A DNA stretch of 64,000 bases from the NCBI RefSeq assembly GCF_023856365.1, contig NC_064534.1:15335960-15399959 (forward strand), read 5' to 3'. Positions within the stretch are counted from its first letter, which is position 1. Every line of letters begins with the position of its first letter. Below are positions 45,061 through 58,000 of this stretch, one piece after another. The position numbers were made by a program, and so were the translations under genes. The stretch comes from Brienomyrus brachyistius (lineage: Eukaryota > Chordata > Actinopteri > Osteoglossiformes > Mormyridae). The notes beneath the pieces are model-generated. The model was not told where the DNA came from, searched no databases, and saw nothing but the letters and a program-made list of their open reading frames with translations.

Positions 45061-48000
45061 TAATGTTATATACAATACAAAGTAAAAAGGATTCATTTAA
45101 CAATCTTATGTTAAAGTGTCAGTGTAGCAAACATGCTAAGAATAAGCTCGACTTTAGCTGAATAGAGGTGTGCTAATGACCATACTAATACAATATTAAT
45201 GTATGTCTGTGGTGAGCATTTCAATGGCCTTTTGGGCAGCCAATCTGTGTCTCAGTGCCGTTTTTGTCCCTCTAAATGCCTAGTGAAGATGTAGGCCAGG
45301 TTAAGAGGCTGAGTAACCAATTTCATGATTGCATTACGATGGCTCCCATTTCATCCTGTCCTTAGCAGACCCAGCCGATCGATACCTCCCATGTCCATGT
45401 GGCTCCTATGCTGTTGTTACCCCGGGGTGACTGACTCGGGTCGTGTGTCATTCCCGCTATTTTATGCAGAGATTGTTTTTCCTCAAACAGCCCCCACCTG
45501 TGCCTTATTGCGGACTTTAATGAAACTGGGACACATTTTCCGGCCTCATCTCTTCACACATGAGGCAAGTGGTGCAGCTAGTGCACAGAAAGTGCGGTTA
45601 GGAGGGACTCTGTTGGCATTGCCCAGAGGACAGATAAACATTCTGACATCTGCGCACATACCAAACCACACCTTTTTTGAATGAAATGGTAAAAGAAATG
45701 CAGACTTTTTAAATAGAATGAATTATAATTTAATACTTTAATACTTAGTGACCTTCCTGAATAATGTTTGACACACGTGCTGTACATTCCAGGCTAGTGA
45801 CAATAAGCAGTGATTTATTTATTCATTTAGTTATTTTACCTCCCACTTGTTATCCTGGGTTTTCCTTTTGAGCCGAATGTTCCAGTTTTCCTCGCTGACT
45901 TCAGCGCAGTGGGCTATTGTCATTGCTACAGGACAGGACAGGCTGAGACCAGGAGGTCCGTATGTCACCTCTGGGCCCAATAGAATTTCATTCCCCTCCT
46001 CCAAATGGGCACTGCAACACATTTGTGATGATAAGAAATTACAAACGATCAACAATAGCAACCAGGACCATTGTCACATTTTATATAGGGGATGCAGCCT
46101 CAGTTGGAAGTACTTACAGTAATTAAACCAGGCACAAATAGAATGAAAGGAAATCAATAACAACTAATCTAAATAATCTAAAAGACCTGAGCAATGGAGT
46201 CAGGTAATAAACATTTCTTTTTCACTTCACCTATGCCTTTTTAACCACAAAATCATTATATGAGGTTCCTTTTATTTTTTCCTGCCAGGCCCAGAGGCCT
46301 GACCACACAGCCAGCTAAAGCCTGGCCTACCAGCCAACATCACCTATCCATTTTCTGCTAATACTAAAACGGCTGAATTCTGGTTTTGCACCTCCAAGTC
46401 ATTTTTTTTTGATAAAACAGTACTTTCATCACAAATAAAGTCCAATTTCCTCCCTCCTATTCATGCTTTCCTTCCTGTCTGAAGCAGCACTTACAAATAC
46501 ATATTACAATGTATCACTGCTGGTACAATTATTTTTTTTTATTTCCATTGAAAATTCAAACACAGATAATACATGCATGCAGCTGTGAGGGAGTTAAAAG
46601 CAAGTGCATTAACATTTATATATTCAAAATAAGTAGTAGCTAACACATACATACAATTATAGCTGTCTTCATCTTAATGTCATGTCTATATTACGTTTGT
46701 ATGTCTCAGCATTTAAATTTGATTACATATTTTTTTTAATTTGCACTACGATCAACCAGAATGATATTATAGCTCAGTGTACGACTCCACACATCATATA
46801 TCTGAAACTGACATAAATTACATTTTGACTTTTGACGCTACCACATCATAATGTTTTTCAGAGTAAAGAACATTCAAAGATACAACAGGAAATGGAAATT
46901 CTTCAATGTCTAATACTCTCCAAGGAGGTTCACAAAGAGCCACATGGTTTACAATCTGAAGTTTGGGGCACTCTGTCTCCTAAGCTATTGTTTGCTTTGC
47001 ATATTGAGCAGTTTATGCTCACTAACTTCCAGCCGTTATCTTTAATTTCCATCGCTTCTGATGATGGTGTGGAATGAAATAGGAGCAATTAATGAGGGAA
47101 ATTAACAAAGGTGGTGTTCTGTCATGAAAATCAAAACAGCAAAACAAAAGCCCACAGCTGTTCCGTTTCTGCAGTCATTACAGAGGCAGAATGAAAGACG
47201 CTCACCTGGAAACACAAATGCATTCGTTACAAACAGGCCAATGATAAATAGAGGTTGCTGCATGTGTTAAAAGGAGGAGCATCAAGGATTGTAGAGAGAA
47301 CGTGACGTTTTAAGATACACAGAAACTGCCTATTTAAATGTAATGTCAGTAAACGGTGATCTGGACTTTATTGTAGCTACCTATAAGGCAACCATTTTCT
47401 CTAACCAGTGTGATATTTAAAAGCAAACTTGAGCCTATATGTTGGGGGAATCTAAAAAACATATCTTTCAAGATTTTTTTTTTTTAAAGGAGAAAGAGTG
47501 CAAATGAGGTATAAGGGAGTTAATCTGCTAGCATTGAATAGATGGTTACGTGTGTAGTACATCTATAAAAAGCTATATAAAGAAACCATTCCTTCAGGTT
47601 TAAAAACCAGAAAAAATATCTATTTCATATCACTGACACACAGCGGATGACTGTAATACAGGTATTGACTGAAATGGAAATAATGCACAATATAAAACAA
47701 TATTAATATATTAACATGTTGAAACTAAGAAACACTCATATTACCCTGCAGTGCATGGCATGGCAATGCTCACATGAACCATGGTACTTTCTTTGGTATG
47801 AAGTCTTTATAGCGAATGAGCCAGTCATTAGTCTGTTACTGACAAACCTCCCCATAGGGCTATAAAAATGGGCATCGGTGAAACTGTAGAGGACGAGTGC
47901 TACTGTATATACAGCTGAAAATGGGATGTCGATTAACTGTATGCCATGAAAAACCCTCAAATTTACATTTCCGTAACTGCCACATTATTTTATTGGTATT

Positions 48001-50447
48001 TACGTTTACTGAACTTACTCTCCTCCAGATGTACGCTCTTCTTTTTCTACAAAAGCGCTTGAAAGTTATCAAATGAATACATGCACATCCTTCATTTCCA
48101 TTGTCTGTATTTTAGTTGTAGCTTCTTTTGTCTCAAGTCATGTGTATTGTGCTCTTCTGATAGGTTCCTTACCTATTTAAACCGTCTAGTGCTGACTCAC
48201 CCATATGGATCTCAGGGCATGTTTGAATGTTCTGAGTGGCAGCTGAACTTCATAATATCCCATGTTTACATGGCCTGATTTTTACACAGTACGGCCCAAC
48301 CCGCATCTCTCATTCTCTTAATGACATTTGCACAAAATTAGTATACACAGAGCGTTACATAAAGTCATTAATGTCCACGAAAAAGAAACATTCTCCGCCA
48401 TGCAGTGTCTCTCTATAAACAGATCTGGAGATTATTTTATTGCATTTCAAAAGGGCAACATAAAGTCAGATTAATTTGGAAGCCTGTAATCTCGACAGCT
48501 CACTCATTGTATCTGGTAGAGTGTAAGGATTGTCCCGGGGGGGAGGGGTGCATATGTGCACGGTAAAGCAGGCCGCAGGTGCTGCTACGGAGCTGTTTCA
48601 TTGATTCACAGAGTGCAAAACGTTCTGCTCGTGCTCTCACTTTGCAATGACCAGTGTAGAGCCTTCAGGGAAACAGCTGCCACACACAGTCTTTCTACAC
48701 AGGTTTTAGCTGTTTTTCTGAGATGAAAAGTCGTTAGGAAAAAAAAACAGTGATGAACCAGGCTTGAAGAAGGACATGTTTTTTTTGGCCCAGCAACATG
48801 CATCCGATCAATCGATTGTAGCCTAGTGTCTTAAAAGCTGGATTTATTGAAATAACAGATGAAGCTTATGGTTCACTGGGAGACAAAACGATATTACTAG
48901 GCTGGTGGCTGAATTGATGATTTTGGTGTTGAAAGGTTATCAATGGTACAACATTTCCAATAGTCTCCTGCAACTATTGTAATGATAAATTGACCTTAAA
49001 TATTTGGAAGGACCCTCAGCATGTAATCTAGCCATTCCAAAATGCTTTAGGGGTGTTGGTCTGACTGATTGTGGAAGATCTATAATATATTACAACTGCA
49101 ACAGAGAAAGTTCTTCAGTACAGATGGTCTAGCTGAAAGAGAAGAAAGAACTCAATTTCCAGCAGGCACCTGTGCTTTGAATAGGCTGTGAGTGACAGCG
49201 CTCAAGCCGACAGCCCAAGAAGCCAAGGAAGATGGAAGTCAGGAGGCAAATGCACCGCGCTTATCTAGGAGAAGCAGGCATTCAGAAGGATAGGCTGATA
49301 GGCTGTGTGGCCATCAAACCGACTGGCCATTTCAAAATATGCTGGGCTTGGCAAGAAATTCTAAATCATCTGCAGTCATTATTTGTAAGTAGACTGAACT
49401 GTCAGATTTCATGCATCAAGTGAAAGTTGGATGAGAACTGTATAGGGTATAATTGTAAATTGATTTGTTTTACTTTTAAGTAAAAGTTTAAATGAAAATT
49501 AAATGCAGTTATACATTTTGTTGCCTCCTCATTGATCTACTTGAAACTTTAACTTTGGAGGAAGTGACTATAAGCTTTGAACAAAACATCAAATATATTG
49601 GACCAGACTCCATTAAAACAGCTTGTTTTACTGCAGTCAGTTCAGCCTCTGCTGAGTTAAATCAACTTTACATCCCTCTGGCAGACACCAAGCCAATGCC
49701 TGGGCTGTTACCATAACATAAACAACAGACAATTCTGGCTGTCTGAACAAAGAGATATTAGATACCAGATTCGGAATATATCTGAAAAGGGTATTAAAAA
49801 TGTCCCTTATAAATCAAAGTCAAATATAAATCAATAGCTAAGGACAATGACTTGCAACCTAATTGTTTCTTATTCAAGTTCCCAAATGATACAATCTGAA
49901 GTATTTTAGAGAAAGTACTTAACATTAATCTGACCTAGTGAAAATGTCCAACTACGTGCATTGTTAAATTGTTGCCTTGGTTAGAAAAATAGTCAAGCAG
50001 TTAAAATATTTGATTTTTAAACCAGATTATTTGACATCTGCTACATTTGAATTATTACCTATCATTCTCACTTTAAAAGTATATATTAAAATCACATAAT
50101 GTTTAGTAGTTGCTCAGTTTTTGATATATACGGTTTAGCAGTTTTGATCAAGGTGTTTTCCTTAATCACACATTTCATAAACTAAAAACATGCTTAACAA
50201 TCCCGAAGGAGAAAATATATATTTATTACAGTAGGTTCATTCCATCCAAAGGAGTGAGTGAAAGTATAACACAGACTAATGTCAGCTGGCTTTGAGTGCT
50301 ACACGCAAGCACTTTGCAACCTTAGCTGCCACCTGCAAGGCTATCTGAGTAATGGGCACTCAGTTCATGACACGTCAAAGACTCCTGTGGGGAGTCCGAG
50401 ATGGGCCCAGAAACCTGCTGGGCCCCGTCTGTCAGAAATAAGGAAAA

Positions 50448-50478
<31 letters not shown>

Positions 50479-53400
50479 CAAGAGAGAGAGAGATGGCAGT
50501 GTGGGCTGCCTGGCAGAGCTGGACTCATGACGCAGACCCACCTTGACTCCTCTGTATTCACCATCATGTACATTTCCCAAGAGGTGTCTTCTGCGACGGC
50601 TCCATGGGGCACCAGTAGGCTGACTCCTGGGAAAGAAACAATAAAGCAAACAAACAGGGGAGCAACAGAAATCAGCATGAGACACACAGGAAAGACAAGA
50701 AGTAACTTTAAGAGCAGCGTCCACCTTTTATACTCTTAGTATGAAGTGTCAGTTACGTCACCTCATACCATAAAGACAAAGAGATCTACTATAGTTATAA
50801 TCCACAAGATCTACTGCTGCTATCATTAAATAATTATTAGTAACTTCTGCAGCTCCTGGTATAAAATTAGCATTTAGGCACAAACAACATAAGCAAAAAT
50901 TGTTCCATGAAAGCTTTTCCTATAAATGTTTTCATTTGAATTTCCTATTTTTATTAATTTAATTTTAATTTTCGCTCAGAAGCGCTACACAGTAAAAAAA
51001 AAAAAACAGATTGAAAGACAATGATCATAGACTACTTGGTGTAGCATTATTAAAGTCATTTTATCCTTTTATACAAACTTCCAGCAACTGTCCTGGGCTG
51101 CATAGTCCCTTATATTATTTTTTATAGTCTGTTGCAGCTTAAATACTTCTCTGTCCTCAGAATTCTCTGCTTGTCACCCTGATACCAGGTTACCATTTTG
51201 TTATATTTAAGACCGAGGAGAGGAGGGTGAATGTACAGGGCTGGGGTGACGTCAGATGACAAACTCCGTTCACCCATAATGAGTTACAAACCCTTGTTCT
51301 CTCTCACCAGGCCCCTGACCACATGCTCAGCACAGGACAGTGCCACATACAGCGGCTGCTGTAAAAGCACATACTGCTTTTATCCTTCCCTGAGGCCAAC
51401 ATCACTTTTTGCTTTCCTTGCCCTTTCCCTGTTGCTTCTTTCTACCTCCCTCCCTTTCTACGCTGTAAAATCCATTACGCCAAAAAAAAGTCACCATTCT
51501 TTCCCCAATCCCCATGTCACATGGATCTGTTTGCCGTGGTGCAGAAACCCGGGAGAAAAACTGCTCATATTACTGCCCGTGTCTGCATCTAAATTGCTAG
51601 CCTAGTGGCAAGGGCCGCTCGTGGCCACATGGAGAATTGGGGGCTTACACTGTGAGATGTGGTGGACTGATCGGGGGGGGGGGGGGGGGGGTGCACTCCA
51701 GATTTATCGCATTAATCTCCTTAAACCTTGGAGAGAGCTGGAACTGCTATGGCACGGTAGCTGCGGTGGAAGTTATTAGAGAAGACCGGACCTACTTCAA
51801 GCAGTAAACCGTTCCGGTTCCCTATGGGGCCCAGCTGACTCTGAAGCACACAGCTTCAGCTATAACACCACAGCAGGATTCTTGGTGTGGGTTTTCAGTC
51901 TTACTTAGTCACATACAACACCACATGCAGTCCTCGCTGGGTAGAGTAGTTAAGACCCATGTGGTATTGTGTGCTTAAGCAGAAGACAAGTTTCGAATGA
52001 ACTAGCTAAAATCCTGAGTATGGGCATAACCAAGGAGTCCTACAGTAACTCATTACCATCCTCATTATGCTGGTCCCCAGTGGATCAGTTCATCTGATGC
52101 GTATACTGTACCTTGCCCCATATTGAAGACTTGCTGGATTAGCTGGAAATGACTTATTTTAATTCAACACTGCATTTCACCAAGGTCTACTGGCTGATTC
52201 CCCGATTTTCAGAAACTTGCATCAATTTTGCAAGCTTCTGTTGACATTCCAGGGGTGGTTGGCCGGGCCGGTTTTCAGTAACTGTATGGGCCACAGACCC
52301 ATACCATTGGCCATTGTCCCAGTGTTGTTCATGCTGCAGAAAATCTTTATTTACAGCAATGACTGGCCACAGCATTCACGACATTTGAGAGCCATCTTGC
52401 ACTCACTGTAGAAGAAGAGCCTCACTGCAGCCTTGGTAAAGTATACTGTTGGAAATAGGAGGGGTTCGTCATGGAGAGCAGACAAGTCAACAAGACCACT
52501 GCTATTGCCACCTGTTGGCAACCCAAGGTTATGAAGTAGGTGAGGTCATTTCAGGGGCTGGCAAACTACTATTGGTGCTTTTTCGCCAACTTTCTCCACC
52601 TTAGCCTGTCCACTCACGCTCTCACCACAAAGAGTGCCCGAGGTCCAGTTCAATAAACAGAGGTCTGTCAGGCCATCTTCTTGGCCATTAAAGCTACACT
52701 CTAGGTTAGTCCCCTGTTGATGTTTCCTGGTTTCTCTTGGCCTTTTATTATTTTACAGGATGATGCTTGGGAATAGAGAGAAGGTGGTAGAAGGAAAGTA
52801 GCCAGTTCTTCATATCAGCAGGAAGCCATCAGCCTGCAAGGCTAAAGATAGATCCTTCTACTTCCTGCATAGCTGCTTCTGCCTCCTACAATGGTACACC
52901 GACTTCTGTACAGACCACACACCCCCCACTGACTCCCCTGCATGAAGGATTCTGATGCCTGGATCACTTCCAGGAGATCCATAGGCAGGGGAGCGACCAA
53001 GTCTCTGTTGATTTCCTCTCTCAAAGAGGAATGAGTGCTGATTAGGACCATCGTTGACTGGGGACTGACAATAGAGGAATTTAAGATGGGATATCGTAGA
53101 TATACAGGGGGGCGGGGTGGAGGAATCAGGCCTACAAGCCTCTTTCATGTATTAATTTATTAAACAATTGAAAAACTTGTTTTCTTTCACCAAATCCTGA
53201 CCACATACTCAGCCTACCTGCCCTGACAGCCCAGCCAATATTACCGTCTGACAATTCTTTGAAATAAATATATCAGGGGGAGGTGGAGTTAAAGTTGTAA
53301 TCTCTATACAGCTGGCTAGAAAATTCATTAAAATATACTCTGTAAAATTGCATATGGCATATAACAGTGGGAGAACCCTTCCAGGACCCATTAAATTGTC

Positions 53401-54981
53401 ACTGTGACATCATTGCCTGTGATGATGCTCCAAAGGACGACTTATTCCTGCATTGGAAAAGGCCACAAGTCACAAAGGCTGTTGGAGATCTTGTATTTCT
53501 TACTACTAAGCCTGTATTTTCTGTGCCTGTGTGAGTGTCTGCAGATGTTTGGATGTCACTGTGAACCTTTAAAGAAATCTGAGAACATTTTGGATCACTA
53601 TTATGAGCCTTCATTGTGACCCTGCACTGAACAAGTGGTAATGGAAGATAGACGTACAGTATGACCTGTGTTATTCAAGTAGGGAAACTAGACAACCGAA
53701 ACTGAATTGACAAGGCAGAGAAGGAACCTTGCTTAGGTCATACACAGCAGTTGTTTGTTACTTAATGATGTTAGATAGGCGTAATACCCATTTCTACTCC
53801 TCAGTTGTGACAGTGAAAACATCTTCACATTTATGGGGCTGGAGGAGCTGTTTTCATGTGGGGCAGAGGAGACTTCAATCACAAGTACTCCGAGGAGATA
53901 GTAGCCGAGCTTCTCTGATGGATTTGTGGGTCCTGCCAGCAGTGGTGGCAGGATATCTGAGGGCTGACCCCAGAGTTCTGTGGGTGAGTTTGGAACTACA
54001 GACGGCTCTCTTCGCCAGCCAGGTCCAGCTCGGTCAATTCATCGTGGAATGTGGATTTGCAAATGGCATTTTCCATGACATTATCCTTTTTACTAAGAAT
54101 GTTAGTTCACTACATTACAGTTTACTGGTAAAAATTATAATAGGCTCATGATACGGGAAGCATTCCAACGTAAGTTGATACGAAGACCCGCGGTTGTTGA
54201 CCTTTTGCTATGTGGTGTCCATTAAAAAGTTTTGCTGCTAAGCAACAGCACAGGTTCTCAATGCCCTCTGCATCTCTCTCTGTCTCTTTGTATTCCTCAA
54301 ACAGCCTCTTACCTGTATTTGGCACTACCAGTCGCCCGCCCAGATGCCCAAACATGCCCGTGGTCCTCAGTTGTGTCTTGGCAGGGGTCACTGGGGCATT
54401 AGGGGTGAGAAGGCCTGGCTTCTGGCTTTCCATGCTGCTGTAGTCTCGGTTCAGCCCTCGAGGGAAGGTCTCAGGATGCGCTTTGACATGGTACTCGGCA
54501 CGATCGGCCACTCCCAGCGACACCATGAAGGAGCTCTGAACCTTGACCTTGATGTCAGGTAGGGGGTCAAAGAGCTCCTTGTCCATCAAGTCCTGGAAAC
54601 ATATGGGGCTGCTGTAGGTACGGCCCACTGTCAGATCTGGCTGCATGGAGGAGTTGAGCAGTAGTGGGTTTCCTGGAGGCAAAAAGTCACAGCCTGACTT
54701 ATTCACCATTGCCTCCTATATAATATACATCAAGAAATATATGCCTGTATAAATACTGGGAACTGTATATATCACAACATGCATTATAAGTCCGTTATAT
54801 AGCAGTCATAATTTCATCAAAAAAAATAGAGAAAATTATGGATTGAATAACATTAGAAATAATACCCAGAAAATATAATCTAAAATATCCATTTTTAACC
54901 ATCAATAGAGCAAACTTAGCATGATAGTAAACAGATTACAAATTATGTGAATAATTTTCTAAGAAAAAAAAAAATATAGAC

Positions 54982-55049
<68 letters not shown>

Positions 55050-58000
55050 GAGATCACAGAACAACCATTAAGAACATCCAGCATCAGCAACAGTCATAAA
55101 AAAGGCTTATGAGGTTAATTACTTGCAGCTGAACCAGCTTAAGATTTTGGAGTCACGGTCATTTCAGTGTAACTACACTGTTCGACAAACACAAATGGGC
55201 CATCAGGACCACCAGGTGTGTTTCTCTGTAGCTGGAGACGAATAGACGAATATGGGGGGCTGGGAATTCAGTAACCCCTCTTTAAATGGAAAGCTTTGGC
55301 CAACTACTGGCACAGAGCCAGGCTGGTCATAGAGGGGGTCCCCAGGGACTCTCTGCACTGTGCCCATCTGGCAGTGCCCAGAAAACCTCTTGCCAAGATA
55401 ACACTGGTGTCACAGAGTCCTTGCTGCCCAGCTGTTGCCTGGTGAAGGCTGGGTTGTAGCAGGCCAGCGCTGTTTTTAATATAAGAAACTTGTTCATCAC
55501 CATAATACCTGCCCCTCCTTAACATACAGGGTGTTTACATGCTAGAGTAGAAAGAGTAAACTGTTGAGTAATGTAATAACTGTACTAGTACGTTATTTGC
55601 TTAAACTGAGGGCAGCAGGCAGTAACAGATCAGACCAAATTTCCAGTTCAAGTTCCAGCTATGTTATACCCTTAAGAAAGGTACTACAGTAATTCTGTAA
55701 AAATGTCTTTATACAGTATATGGGACATAAAAAAAAATTATAAAAAATAAAAATTAGATAAAAGTGCCTATTGAGCAACGGAATGTCAAGTTTGTGGTAA
55801 CTGATGCAAAATAATGGGCAACACTTTAATGAGGGGACACAAATGTAGCAGTACACTCTTACTTAATGTATTAATTAACCAAAAACTAACTGTTAATTTC
55901 GTACCGATCCCATGTTCATTAAACCATCCTAACAGTTCATGTATTTCATGCAGTTACTATATTTGTTCATGATTTGTACTTTAGTAGTACCTGAGTTACT
56001 AAGTTACTTACACCCCCTGAAGTAAAGTGTTACCAAATTATGAAATGACAATATGCTGAAATGTGATATTAAAGTTATACATGTGAGGAGAAAAATACAG
56101 GCTGATGCATAAGCTATTGTATCTTAAATGACAGTGTAAAAATGGATCTTTCTATCTCGCAAAAGAATTATGTACAATTTGCAATGCGCTCTCCCTGAAA
56201 AACAGCATGAAACCGCATTTTACGATGCATACTTAGGTACTTTGTTTTTTTGCTTTAAGCGGTTAGAGTAATATTGCTATAATCTCTTGCCTTTATGATT
56301 TTAAGTGTTCATGTGTACATGCAAGCGTTTTATTCTAAAAGTATCAGGATTCAATATTGTCTTTTCAAGTATCTCAGCATCTCTATCGTAGAGACTCACT
56401 CATCATGACATGCTTTCTTTTTCCATTTAACTTCACTGCTTATCTCTGATGTCCACCCCCATACATGAGCAAGGTTGCTTTCCACAAAAAAAGACTTGTA
56501 CAGTAATCAGTTGTCACTGGCAGACCTTTTACCCGTCTTATTAAGATACGATGAGCAGCTTAGACGGAGTGTATTGTATCACCAATGCATAAAACCATAC
56601 AGACTGATGGAGTGCTGGTGTACATATATCAGCAAACATAGCTGTTTATAAATTAGGTTGTTAAGCAAATGACTTTAGGTACTTTTAATACCACTGAGGA
56701 AGGATATAACTCTGAGATGCTTCTTTATATTACATGCAGTTAAAATGAAAGCATAAAACCTTAAGGTATTTAAATCGCAGACATAAAATCACCTCAAAGA
56801 AAAGCGAACACACGGGTTAATCTTTATCCTTAGAGGAAGATCTAAGGACATGGCCATAAGTAGCTGGCAGAGAATTATGTAATGGGGCTGTACAAAATTG
56901 GAAAGACAAAAGTTAATGAAATGGACCTCACATTAGACACCTTCAGGGATTCTTTTGAAATTAGACATCTGATTAGAAATCACTCAAGACGAGGATATTG
57001 GAGCTGACACTAATGCAGAAAGATAGAGAAAAAGCCCGCAGCTTGATTAAGAATCCTGGTCCCTGCCTTCTACAGTATTCATGTAGCAAGCTATGACAAG
57101 GATATTACTTATATGCTTATTTTATAGAGATTGCATAGTGCTTGGTGAATGCTGATCAGTACACAGGGTTCCATCTAGCCCACGCTGAAAGAATATCACA
57201 TGCACCATTATTTATTTTTGCTTTACCATGAGCGTTCGAAAATTGCTTTGGATTAATTAATCCATGTATGAATAAACTAGAGAATGATGCATCTATTGCT
57301 TGTTCAAAAATATTTTGAATTAAGGATATTTTGTTAGGGGATGCTCAATTTACGAAAAGCCACTTCTGCAGTAAAAACAAACAAATAAGTAAATCTAAAA
57401 TGCTACTTTTCCAGGTTTCCGTTATGGTTTCCAGTGTCTCGTGCAAATACTTCACTGTATTTTCCAGACAGCTAAACATTCCTGATAAACAAAACCACAA
57501 AACGGCCCTATTATTTATGAGAGCAAGGAAACTCCGTGACCTCTGTGTCCTTGTCAACATGAGATGAGCTCCCTGCATTGTTATAAGGGGTCTTGCAGCT
57601 GCCTGATAGATTGTGGAACCTAATTCATTGTAGGTGGTGGTTGTGTGTGTGTGTGTGAGGGGGGGGAGTCTCCTGAAAAACTGGCCTATTTAAATAGAAT
57701 TGATAGCCTGACAGGTGGATCATGGCTGGGCTTGTGGTCCCTGCCCATGCGGCAGAGCGTGGGTTTGAGTGACTTCCCAGGCCTTGGGAGCGAGAGACAA
57801 GGTGAACAGGAAGCACAGCAGAACTCCACTGGCACAGCCCTTTTACAGTGCTGTCGGGAAAAATGGGCAGGATTTATCACCCTGTGCTGCGATGGGAATC
57901 ACTTCTGCTAACCCAGAAGTGTCACGCGCAGAAATATGGATGCCCATAGCGGAGAAAGGCCGGAACGCAAGGCCACAGACTCCGCAGCGACGGGAGCTAT

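Noticed and set aside
45325..45684. 119-codon plus-strand frame in an unc5d intron
   Set aside because: No domain, and its composition follows the local GC content.
50403..50440. Palindrome GGGCCCAG...CTGGGCCCC as a regulatory hairpin
   Set aside because: Short, GC-rich and unsupported; such palindromes occur by chance.
51231..51605. 124-codon plus-strand frame
   Set aside because: Hydrophobic and pyrimidine-rich translation without start context or homology; treated as intron.
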